Below are positions 1 through 6,301 of a stretch of 10,805 nt of DNA, one piece after another. The stretch is from Glomus cerebriforme (Eukaryota > Glomeromycota > Glomeromycetes > Glomerales > Glomeraceae). The stretch spans positions 16,279-27,083 of the forward strand of contig QKYT01001099.1 in assembly GCA_003550305.1 (NCBI GenBank), written 5' to 3'. The notes under the pieces were generated by a model that saw nothing but the letters and a program-made list of their open reading frames with translations, was not told the DNA's origin and did not search any database. Each line of letters begins with the position of its first letter. Within the stretch, counting starts at the first letter, position 1. Position numbers and translations under genes: made by a program.

Positions 1-237
1 ATAATTTTATTTATTTTAAATTTACTTATCTAATAAATATATTAAAATTTTAATTAAATTTTATTAAAATTTATTAAAAATCTTTAAAATCGGATCCGGA
101 TTATTATATTGGCCAATATTAAACATAATTCCGGCCAAATTCGAAAATAATTCGGGCCAAATCCGTCTGATTAGTTTTGGAAAATTTTTTCTTTTAAAAT
201 ATCTTACTACTGATACGTCCTCTTTTTGTCACTATGA
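1..237. other. AT-rich non-genic sequence with GGCC-centred repeat fragments
   Basis: No supportable gene. Bases 90-170 hold a cluster of related motifs: the palindrome CGGATCCG (90-97), the 14-bp palindrome ATATTGGCCAATAT, then two GGCCAAAT words after AATTCC or AATTCG. The stretch TTAAACATAATTCCGGCC closely resembles TTAACATAATTTTGGCC inside the hAT-like element (991-1007). The difference is mainly C-to-T, so this may be a fragment of the same repeat family. The remainder is simple A/T sequence. Confidence 0.4.
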
Positions 238-321
238 ATGGGCGGAGGAAGCAGCAATGGCTCTTCCCCTGTAGGTACTAATGACCTCTACCCATCCATA
301 GAACAGAGTCTTTCCCAGTAG
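238..321 (+). CDS. Possible 3' end of a decayed gene (27-codon ORF)
   Basis: A short ORF starts at the ATG at 238 and ends with TAG at 319-321. The peptide is rich in Gly and Ser at its N-terminal end (MGGGSSNGSS) and ends IEQSLSQ. This block is clearly richer in G+C than its surroundings, and it is followed at 360-365 by AATAAA and then T/G-rich sequence. That arrangement resembles the last coding stretch and 3' end of a gene. A TGA lies in frame directly upstream of the ATG, and no upstream exon is visible. It could be chance or a fragment of a transposon-derived gene. No family is recognised. Confidence 0.15.
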   Translation: MGGGSSNGSSPVGTNDLYPSIEQSLSQ

Positions 322-714
322 TTTTGGATAGAGTTAGATAGTTTAGCTATTAACTCATTAATAAAGTCTAAAGTTAAAAATACACTTTTACCTTCGTGTC
401 TCTCTGTTATTTGTGTGAATCGATTGTGTATTAATTTGTATTGTGAAATTATTGTAAACTTGTGTCAAACTGTATGTTTGAACCTTTGCCAATCAATTTG
501 ATTTACATTTATTCTCATGTATAAACATATAAAACATATACTTATTTCTGGATTCCCTATACATCTGAATAGATCACTTTAGGTTTTTCTTAATTAGTTG
601 TTTGTATTTACATATGACACTGACAACGTTTGTGAACAAAAAATAATCTCTATATTGGGTCAAAATGGATTAGAAGAAATAATGATTGGGCTAGAATTAA
701 TTATTTGGTTATGG
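322..714. other. Non-genic AT-rich stretch
   Basis: Apart from the possible poly(A) signal at 360-365, I see no gene, RNA gene or convincing repeat here. Short open stretches exist in all frames but are no longer than expected by chance in this base composition. Confidence 0.4.
360..365 (+). promoter_or_regulatory. Candidate polyadenylation signal AATAAA
   Basis: AATAAA lies about 40 bases after the stop of the 238-321 ORF and is followed by a T/G-rich tract (about 400-480). This is consistent with a 3'-end processing region. In such AT-rich DNA the hexamer also occurs often by chance. Confidence 0.2.
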
Positions 715-724
715 TATATAAATA
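715..724 (+). promoter_or_regulatory. TATA-like box upstream of the interrupted small gene
   Basis: TATATAAATA lies about 70-80 bases upstream of the ATG at 794, a plausible core-promoter distance for a short 5' leader. AT-rich surroundings make a chance match possible. Its value is positional, because it precedes an ORF that is interrupted but in frame across 4.1 kb. Confidence 0.25.
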
Positions 725-881
725 GTTTAATAAGAATGTGAAAACTTAGTTTTTATTTACTAAAATTTGATTATAATTATTTATTAGACAATAATGGAAG
801 TAGACAAATGGGCTAATTTTTCAAAAAAACCATCAGAATTTATATTAAAAATGTTTTTTGGAAATGTAGAATATTATTTAG

Positions 882-889
882 CTTATAAA
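882..889 (+). repeat. Left target-site duplication of the hAT-like element
   Basis: CTTATAAA directly abuts the left inverted terminus and matches CTTATGAA at 5016-5023 in 7 of 8 positions, the one difference being an A/G transition. An 8-bp duplication is characteristic of hAT (and P) superfamily insertion. Confidence 0.6.
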
Positions 890-897
890 TAAAGATG
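890..897 (+). repeat. Left terminal inverted repeat TAAAGATG
   Basis: A perfect inverted match to 5008-5015. It begins exactly after the left target duplication and fits the YARNG start of hAT termini. Confidence 0.6.
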
Positions 898-995
898 GGT
901 CTGCAAATAGGCAATTGCAGAATAATTGTAATTTGTGATATTGCGGACAATTGTGGAAATTAAGATCTGATTCAGCAATTTTAGCTGAAATTAAC

Positions 996-1015
996 ATAAT
1001 TTTGGCCAAAATTAT
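996..1015. repeat. Perfect 20-bp palindrome inside the hAT-like element
   Basis: ATAATTTTGGCCAAAATTAT is a perfect palindrome centred on GGCC. It lies in the left arm of the element, just before the first LINE junction. A diverged relative of its left half occurs at about 118-135. Confidence 0.7.
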
Positions 1016-1039
1016 ATATTGTAAATTTATTAAGCATAA

Positions 1040-1054
1040 CTCTGCCAATATTGA
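1040..1054 (+). repeat. Landing-site copy 1 (CTCTGCCAATATTGA)
   Basis: First of four copies of the 15-bp word that borders every LINE copy. It differs from the other three by one C-to-T change at the CpG. It is the left target-site copy of the first LINE fragment. Confidence 0.8.
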
Positions 1055-1612
1055 CCTCTTCCTCATAATAACTTCCCTTTTCTTTTCCAGTCATTTAAAG
1101 AATCCTTACTTGACTCAATTACCATCGCATGGTCTAAACGGCACAATAAAGATATTTCAGATTTTCCTTCTTGTCAGGCGTTCCTTGCGTTATCCGTTTA
1201 GACCTCTCCTCTGGCTTCTCCGAATTGGCCTTTACTTCTTCTTCAGGGTTTTATTTCACGTTCCCTCATGGCCTTCATTCTTTCAATTAGATTCTCTTCA
1301 GTTTCCATTAAAAATCTTCTTTGTCCTGTAATAATGAAATTGCAACGTGATTTTTTTCACCAAACATGGCTCCCTCATTGTCACATGATGGCCTCTACGC
1401 TTCCCGCTAGAGACATTCTCATGTCATGTGCTCCCGCCGATGCTGCTCGGGTTTCAAGGCTCCCATCGCTGACCTTAGCTTTTGTACCAGATTTGCTAGA
1501 TAAAGCTTTTTCCCTTGGTACCTTCTGGATTAAACTTTTGGGCCAAATGGTCCCTCTGATGGATCTGACAGTTCAGGGTGTTAAGTTACGGCTNTCCTTT
1601 AACTTATTTTAA
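1055..1612 (+). pseudogene. C-terminal remnant of LINE ORF2 in copy 1
   Basis: The frame beginning CCT at 1055 runs to TAA at 1610-1612 and matches the last 185 or so residues of the ORF2 relic in copy 2. Shared blocks include FHQTWLP, MASTLPARD, LGTFWIKLL and the end SFNLF. It lacks reverse transcriptase, RNase H and zinc finger. An in-frame TAG at 1199-1201 stands where copy 2 has TGG (Trp), a G-to-A change, so the piece is dead as well as truncated. An N at 1594 leaves one codon undefined. The function of this C-terminal extension is unknown. A WLPxC-type motif after the zinc finger is also seen in other fungal LINE proteins, to the best of my recollection. Confidence 0.75.
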
Positions 1613-1651
1613 GGGATTGGAGGGGATACTCTCNGGATGGTNGACTTGGTT

Positions 1652-1674
1652 GCTACCTCTCATTGCGAAGTAGT
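1652..1674 (+). ncRNA. Conserved 3'-tail hairpin, LINE copy 1
   Basis: GCTAC (1652-1656) pairs with GTAGT (1670-1674) around a 13-base loop. The outermost pair is a G-T wobble. The same hairpin, with the same loop length, is present in copies 2 and 3 with base changes that keep pairing. It may be the RNA feature read by the reverse transcriptase, as known for some LINE 3' ends. Confidence 0.5.
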
Positions 1675-1868
1675 TGATTGGGTATATTGTTATGTTAGGT
1701 TTATAGTGTAGTTTTATAGATTAGTTTTTACTTTTTATAATTTTACTTTATGTAAACTAGATAATGATGAGATCCATATATTTTGTTTATGTTTGTTTCT
1801 TTTATTTTGTATTTTTATTGAACTTTATTAAATAAAATATGCTGTTAACAATAAAAAAAAAAAAAAAA

Positions 1869-1883
1869 CTCTGCCAATATCGA
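1869..1883 (+). repeat. Landing-site copy 2 (CTCTGCCAATATCGA)
   Basis: Directly follows the A-run of LINE copy 1 and directly precedes the truncated 5' end of LINE copy 2. Confidence 0.85.
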
Positions 1884-1884
1884 C

Positions 1885-2835
1885 TCCCTTGATATTTCCT
1901 ATCAGTCAATACTATTTAATCATCCTAACAAGCATTTTGGTTTCCATTGGGTTGCTAATTGGCTTCCTTCAGTTTCTCGCACCAATTTTGATCATATTTT
2001 TAAATATAATCCCAGGGCCCATACTGCCCTCATTGACTACTGGATCCCGGCTCCTCCTCAGGATTCTACACATACTCTGATTTTCCAGTTGCTTTTTCTC
2101 TGGCAATGTCCCAGTTGTTCTTTGAACTCTAATCACCATTCCTTGCTGACTTCTTCTCAGCAGAAGAAATTAGATCCTATTCATTGTTCTTTCTCAATTG
2201 ATCTATCCCTTACGGTGGTTCTTCCCTCCGTATTGAAATACCGTCTAAAACGGTTGGATCTTATGTCTTTCAAAGTTTCTATTAAAACTGTTTCCTTGCA
2301 ACTTTCTTCTTTGGTTTCAGATTTTTCTATTTCTCCTATAGTTAATAGAACTTCTTCCCCCCTTCCTCCTATTCAAAATATTATTAATTTTTCACAATTC
2401 TATGTTTCGACATCTAATTCTTATCATTATTACATTGATGGCTCTTTTACAATTGTTGATAATTCCCCACGCATTTCTTGTGCTTGGATTCAATCTGATT
2501 CAGAGAATCATATTTTACATTCTCTAGCAGTCCCCATCTCTTACCCTATCGCTTCTTCTCTGATTTCTGAATTAGCTCCCCTAATTCTCATCTGTTTCTT
2601 TATCCCTGATCATGCGCATTTGAACATTTATACTGACAATGTTTCTGTTATTAATGGAGTAAATTCCATTATTGATTCTCCGGGTTCCTCTTTGTTCACT
2701 TTTAATGAACATTTTCTTTGGTCTATTTTTGTTAAATTTTTATTTTCTAAGAATTTATCCTGTACTATGCATAAAGTTGTTTCACATTTGGACAATTACT
2801 TACATAACTTAGCTGATTTTATGGCACGTTCTTGA
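1885..2835 (+). pseudogene. LINE ORF2 relic: upstream linker and RNase H domain
   Basis: The frame is open from the truncated 5' edge to TGA at 2833-2835, about 316 codons, with no start codon of its own because the 5' part is missing. RNase H (type I) motifs appear in the right order. They are YYIDGSF with the first Asp at 2437-2439, SELAPL with Glu at 2569-2571, IYTDN with Asp at 2635-2637, and the last Asp in NLADFMA at 2815-2817. The pattern H..D.YLHNLAD matches the final RNase H motif. All four acidic residues are kept. In LINEs this domain removes the RNA strand during cDNA synthesis. The ORF ends just after the domain through a frameshift: the following frame (2832 onward) continues the protein. 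A CPSC motif (near 2104) and a Trp-rich stretch precede the domain, and I cannot assign them. Confidence 0.85.
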
Positions 2836-3866
2836 CGCGTTATTCAGATTTTTCCTCACTAGACAAAATTTCTTTTTCTTTTCCTTCTTCGTTATTAGTT
2901 TCCTTTTCCTATAATTCTATTAGAATTGATTCTCCTTTTCGCAAGACTTTTGATTCTTATCTATCTTTTAGTGAATTTGTTAATGTTTTATCATTAAATA
3001 GATTTTCTTACTTAATCCCCTTTGTTTCTTTGATCGATTGGGATTTGTCTTGGCTATCTCTAAATACATTTGTTCCTTGCACTGACTTATCACCTTTCAA
3101 AGCACAGGAACACCGTATCACTTACACTTCTTTTTGTTACAAATTACAATTTCTAGAACTCTCTACTATGGACGTGATGAATTCTCATCATCCTTGTTAT
3201 TTCTCGCAAAAGTTGCTCTGTTTTTTCTGCAGAGTCTGTCCTGAATCTTTCTCCCATCTTGTGGATTGCGCAGCTCCCATTTAGGCTATTGATTCACCGA
3301 ATTGTCTGCCGCTGCCTTATAATAATTTTTCCACTCTATTTCTGTCATTTAAAGATGCTTTACTTAACTCAATTATTACTTCATAGTCTAAGTATTTGAA
3401 TAAAGATATTTCCACTTTCCCTTCACGACAAACGTATTTGTCGCTGCCCATTTGGACTTCCTTACCGGATTCTCCACACTGGCCTTTGTTTATTCTTCAG
3501 GGATTCATTCCATGCTCCCTTACGGCCTTTTTCCTCTCTCTTGGATTCTCTAGGGTTTCCACTAAAAACATTCTTTGCCCAGTGGTGATGAAGTTACAAC
3601 ATGACTTCTTTCACCAAACATGGCTCCCTCGTTGTCACATAATGGCCTCTACGCTTCCTGCTAGAGACGTTCTAATATCACATGCTTCCGCCGATGCTGC
3701 TCAGATTTCAAGGCTCCCATCACTGACCTCAGCCTTTGTACCAGATCTGCTTGATAAAGCAATTCTCCTTGGTACCTTCTGGATAAAACTTTTGGACCAA
3801 ATGGTCCCTCTGATGGATCTGACAGTTCGGGATGTTAAGTTACGGCTCTCCTTTAACTTATTTTAA
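2832..3866 (+). pseudogene. LINE ORF2 relic: zinc finger and C-terminal extension, with two in-frame stops
   Basis: This frame takes over from the RNase H frame within 2817-2835, consistent with a single-base indel. It is read through TAG at 3282-3284 and TAG at 3384-3386 to TAA at 3864-3866. A zinc-binding motif C-x2-C-x8-H-x3-C (Cys 3219 and 3228, His 3255, Cys 3267) contains CPESFSHLVDC, resembling the C-terminal zinc finger (zf-RVT type) of plant and fungal LINEs. About 195 codons follow and are conserved in copy 1, which is long compared with LINEs that end near this finger. The second TAG is TGG in copy 1, so it is a recent G-to-A nonsense change. The TTG at 2832 and 3396 are not needed as starts, since this is one continuous ancestral frame. 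Confidence 0.8.
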
Positions 3867-3905
3867 GGGATTGGAGAAGATACTCTCAGGATGGTCGACT
3901 TGGTT

Positions 3906-3928
3906 ACTACCTCTCATTGCGAAGTAGT
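3906..3928 (+). ncRNA. Conserved 3'-tail hairpin, LINE copy 2
   Basis: ACTAC (3906-3910) pairs with GTAGT (3924-3928), loop 13 bases (CTCTCATTGCGAA). All five pairs are Watson-Crick. The equivalent site in copy 3 has TATAC/GTATA. Confidence 0.5.
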
Positions 3929-4118
3929 TTATTGGGTATATTGTTATATTAGGTTTATAGCGTAATTTTATAGATTAGTTTTTACTTTTTATATTTTTAC
4001 TTTATGTAAACTAGATAGCGATGAGATCCATATATTTTGTTTATATTTGTTTATTTTTATTTGTATTTTCAATTTATCTTATTAAATAAAATATGCTGTT
4101 AAAACTAAAAAAAAAAAA

Positions 4119-4133
4119 CTCTGCCAATATCGA
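4119..4133 (+). repeat. Landing-site copy 3 (CTCTGCCAATATCGA)
   Basis: Sits exactly between the A-run of LINE copy 2 and the start of LINE copy 3. Identical to copies 2 and 4. Confidence 0.85.
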
Positions 4134-4625
4134 ATGGTCACATGGTACTGATTAAATATCGATCCTAATATTTTCTAATAAGTTTTCTAGTTGATGTATT
4201 TCACAACTGAGATAATGAAGATATCTCCTGGGAGACATGGAAGAATATCTGTATGCTAATTGAGAGAGTCCCGCTAGTTAGCTTCTTTTATTAAAATTTG
4301 TTTCAAAAAATGCAAAATCGGTAGATAATTCATTATTTTATAGAATCTCCATACATCTAATTTCAGGATAAACTTGTATGAAAGTATCTGTTGTGATTAG
4401 GAATGTCCTTGGGGGAGGTACCATCTAGAAATGGCTGATCAGCCTGGGCTATACTGCTCATTATGAAGTATATGTTTGGGTAGGCGGAAGCACCTGTTGG
4501 GTTTTATATAATATATGATTGTTTTTCTTTTATGTATTGTATTTTTTCTGACTATAAGCTGAGCAAGATCATTGGGTCTTATTCCTTACCTTAAACTTAA
4601 TAAAAGTTTGAATTTAAAAAAAAAA
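4134..4625 (+). mobile_element. LINE copy 3, a divergent 3' tail of a related family
   Basis: A 492-bp fragment bounded by the same 15-bp word, with AATAAA at 4599-4604 and a 10-base A-run at 4616-4625. Most of it does not align plainly to copies 1 and 2. It does share a 3' UTR block: ATGG, then about 20 bases, CTCATT, YGAAGTA and TTGGGTA with matching spacing. It is therefore a related but distinct LINE family using the same insertion point. A short possible coding remnant (NEDISWETWKNIC, near 4217-4260, then TAA at 4292-4294) may be the end of its ORF2. No enzymatic domain remains. Confidence 0.7.
4450..4472 (+). ncRNA. Conserved 3'-tail hairpin, LINE copy 3
   Basis: TATAC (4450-4454) pairs with GTATA (4468-4472) around a 13-base loop (TGCTCATTATGAA). 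Against copy 2, the outer pair changes A-T to T-A and the second pair C-G to A-T. Pairing is preserved while the sequence changes. Confidence 0.5.
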
Positions 4626-4640
4626 CTCTGCCAATATCGA
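4626..4640 (+). repeat. Landing-site copy 4 (CTCTGCCAATATCGA)
   Basis: Follows the A-run of LINE copy 3 and continues into the right arm of the hAT-like element. Its downstream context (TGCTAGAA) therefore probably shows the original target before any LINE insertion. Confidence 0.85.
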
Positions 4641-4890
4641 TGCTAGAATGATGAAATTGCCACCATTCAAATCCTCTCATTTCATTGAGATGAATCGAAT
4701 GATATAAAGTTTATTAAAATCCAATCATTGGATCATATTTCATTTCCAAAATTTGTTAAATGTTTGTGTAGTTGTATCTCTGTCAATATTGATGTTAGAA
4801 ATTCGATATTTATACCATTCGATTCGTCTTAATGAGAGGAGTCAAATGGTATATATTCCATCAAAATCTAATCACTAGATCTTGAGTAAT
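4626..4890. repeat. Tandem duplication (period 152) with internal palindromes
   Basis: Two diverged direct copies begin at 4626 and 4778. CTCTGCCAATATCGATGCTA is matched by CTCTGTCAATATTGATGTTA, differing by three C-to-T changes. Later blocks also match (AAAATCCAATCATTGGATC against AAAATCTAATCACTAGATC). Each copy contains a foldback. The first, about 4663-4702, has CATTC arms and is imperfect. The second, about 4811-4853, is clear, with TATACCATT at one end and AATGGTATA at the other. The element therefore has an internal repeat carrying a second, decayed landing site. Confidence 0.6.
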
Positions 4891-4912
4891 TGGTGATTTT
4901 GCAATTTATATG

Positions 4913-4924
4913 AATCACGTGATT
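4913..4924. repeat. 12-bp palindrome with CACGTG core
   Basis: AATCACGTGATT is a perfect palindrome in the right arm of the hAT-like element, next to the TTGCGGA subterminal motifs. CACGTG is the E-box core, but there is no nearby intact gene to link it to. Confidence 0.4.
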
Positions 4925-5007
4925 GGAATTGCGGAATTGCGGATGACTATGCGCAATTCGATTCAAAATTCCGCAATATTGTGGATTTGTAAAAATAATT
5001 GCAGCAT

Positions 5008-5015
5008 CATCTTTA
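5008..5015 (-). repeat. Right terminal inverted repeat CATCTTTA
   Basis: Exact complement of TAAAGATG at 890-897, followed immediately by the right target duplication. Confidence 0.6.
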
Positions 5016-5023
5016 CTTATGAA
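5016..5023 (+). repeat. Right target-site duplication of the hAT-like element
   Basis: CTTATGAA matches CTTATAAA at 882-889 in 7 of 8 positions. The right half of the split ORF resumes directly after it at 5024. Confidence 0.6.
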
Positions 5024-5197
5024 TTTGAAGAGAAAATGCATATGTTAGCATATATCTATTTGACTAATAAAGTTAAAGAAAATAATACAGGACTTTTATT
5101 ATTTCAAGGAGATGGGTCACATGAGTTTATTGATGCATATGATCATTATGTAGGATTTATTAAAATTAATCAACTTTACTATATATATAGTGGATAA

Positions 5198-5914
5198 AGA
5201 ATTTATAGAATTAAATGATAATTAATATATATTTTTTAATATATATTATAGTAAAAATTTTATAAAAATATTAAATAAACTTTTTTTTTTGACAATTGAT
5301 GGTATAACAGATAATGTTTGATATTAAAAAAATAATATTACAAAAAAAAATAGTTAATAAAATTATTACATTGTTTTTATTTAGGCTGTCTAGGTCCTGA
5401 TAACCTTAATCACAAGTTGCGGTATCATAAATTTATAAAAAAAATATATATTAAATCGAAAATAGATATCTACAGATCCATTATGGATAATTGGCATCAC
5501 ATGATTAACTATCTACTGTATAACGTTAATAAAATCATTAGAAATATTAAATGTTTAGTACCATATGTCTTTCTCTTCGTGAACTAAAAAAATATTCAAT
5601 TTGCCAAATAATCCAAAATATTCATCCATAACTTAAAACAAACAAAAATTATGTTACTTACAACAACACAATAATTATTACGTGACACATTATTTTTTAT
5701 ATTCAATCTGATAAGAAATAAGAAACTAATCAGTTTATTGATTTTATTTTAAGATGACCAATGAAATTTACTACTATCTATACTTAATATTATACTTGCC
5801 GCCAAAAAGGAAATTGTAACAATGCACATATATTTTAATAATGCTGCTTCGTATGCATTCTGCAAATCGGCTATGCCATGTGAAAATAAGCATCACACGT
5901 GACTGTTAAACCAA
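5198..5914. other. AT-rich intergenic stretch without a convincing gene
   Basis: Bases 5223-5247 form an A/T palindrome (TAATATATA arms) just after the split ORF, possibly part of a 3' end. Bases 5380-5530 are less AT-rich but not identifiable. On the minus strand a 24-codon ORF (5629 down to 5555, starting MDEYFGLFGKL) reads like protein but is too short to support. The CACGTG core occurs again near 5896. I see no RNA gene. Confidence 0.35.
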
Positions 5915-6230
5915 TATAAAAAATTCTGGACATTTGATTTTATGTTTTCCGGACATTTTGGACCTATAAAAAAAATTCCAGACATTTGAATTTTATGTTT
6001 TCCGGACATTTAAGATCTATAAAAAATTCTGAACATTAATTTCATACAAAACTTGTACATTTCTTGTTTATAAAAATCAATTTTTACATTTTCCAGACAA
6101 TTGAGGCCTTTAAAAAGACTTTAAATCCTGATATTTGTCATAATAATTGCAATTTTTGTACAATTTCTGGTCAATTTCAATATACAGGACATTATTGGTG
6201 ATGATTTCCGGACATTCTTTTTTCATAGGG
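5915..6230. repeat. Degenerate minisatellite, period about 50-53 bp, with GGACATTT motifs
   Basis: Units begin with TATAAAA at 5915, 5965, 6018 and 6069, with a weaker fifth unit from about 6110. The best two units share the order TATAAAAA, ATTCYRGACATTTGA, TTTTATGTTTTCCGGACATTT. Later units are progressively diverged, with the last GGACATT words near 6187 and 6210. No coding potential is evident. Confidence 0.65.
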
Positions 6231-6301
6231 AAGCATAAAAAATGTTAGAGAAATATTCATATTGCCAACATCAAAGTTTTAGCAGCTTGCACCACTGACT
6301 A

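Larger units (their letters stand above)
1055..1868 (+). mobile_element. LINE copy 1, strongly 5'-truncated, with poly(A) tail
   Basis: Homologous over its full length to about 3307-4118 of LINE copy 2: the end of the coding region, the 3' UTR, AATAAA at 1831-1836 and a 16-base A-run at 1853-1868. It is bounded by the 15-bp target word on both sides. The truncated 5' end and poly(A) end are what target-primed reverse transcription produces. An 81-base block (1334-1414 against 3588-3668) differs at 8 positions, all transitions. Three N bases fall in this copy (1594, 1634, 1642). Confidence 0.85.
1884..4118 (+). mobile_element. LINE copy 2, 5'-truncated, keeping the RNase H domain and 3' end
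   Basis: A 2.2-kb non-LTR retrotransposon fragment between two copies of the 15-bp target word. It carries the C-terminal part of ORF2 (from upstream of RNase H), a 3' UTR, AATAAA at 4085-4090 and a 12-base A-run at 4107-4118. The reverse transcriptase and endonuclease regions are absent because of 5' truncation. The coding strand is strikingly pyrimidine-rich (48 of 60 bases at 2851-2910), unlike the A-rich coding strand of the ML-domain gene at 8395, which suggests a different mutational history. Confidence 0.85.
890..5015. mobile_element. hAT-type non-autonomous DNA transposon (MITE-like) carrying nested LINE copies
   Basis: The ends are perfect 8-bp inverted repeats: TAAAGATG at 890-897 and CATCTTTA at 5008-5015. 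Similarity continues inward (TAAAGATGGGTCTGCAA on the left, TAAAGATGATGCTGCAA as the complement of the right end). TAAAG fits the hAT terminal consensus YARNG, and an 8-bp duplication flanks it. Subterminal copies of TTGCGGA occur at 941-947, 4929-4935 and 4937-4943, with the complement at 4970-4976, resembling the short subterminal motifs bound by hAT transposases. The element has no transposase. Without the LINE insertions and extra target copies it would be about 540 bp (890-1054 plus 4641-5015), typical of a non-autonomous element. The family name is inferred from ends and duplication only. Confidence 0.6.
794..5197 (+). pseudogene. Small unknown ORF split by the hAT-like element (exonic parts 794-889 and 5024-5197)
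   Basis: Two open stretches lie exactly on either side of the mobile element. The left part runs from ATG 794 (in-frame TAG upstream at 785-787) for 32 codons to 889. The right part runs from 5024 to TAA 5195-5197 and gives 57 residues. When the element (890-5015) and one copy of the flanking 8-bp duplication are mentally removed, the two parts are in the same frame and give an uninterrupted ORF of about 89 codons. At the joint the left copy encodes Lys (AAA) and the right copy Glu (GAA). Recognisable stretches are MEVDKWANFSKKPSEF on the left and GLLLFQGDGSHEFIDAYDHY on the right. No signal peptide or membrane segment is evident. I do not recognise the family with confidence. It could itself be a transposon-derived protein fragment. 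As it stands, the left reading stops within the element at TAA 890-892, so the gene is broken. Confidence 0.5.

Noticed and set aside
878..1066. 62-codon minus-strand ORF
   Set aside because: It lies across the left terminus of the mobile element and is made of its palindromic repeat sequence.
951..1331. 126-codon plus-strand ORF starting in the hAT-like arm
   Set aside because: It crosses the junction into LINE copy 1 in a frame different from the homologous ORF2 frame (1055-1612), so it is a chimeric shadow.
1889..2080. 63-codon hydrophobic ORF
   Set aside because: It is in a different frame from the continuous LINE ORF2 relic that covers the same bases (1885-2835).
4910..5023. N-terminal part of the ORF beginning at ATG 4910
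   Set aside because: These codons are the right end of the hAT-like element and its duplication. Only the part from 5024 belongs to the interrupted ORF.
5223..5247. A/T palindrome as a terminator
   Set aside because: Pure A/T alternation is common here, and eukaryotic polymerase II does not use such hairpins as terminators.
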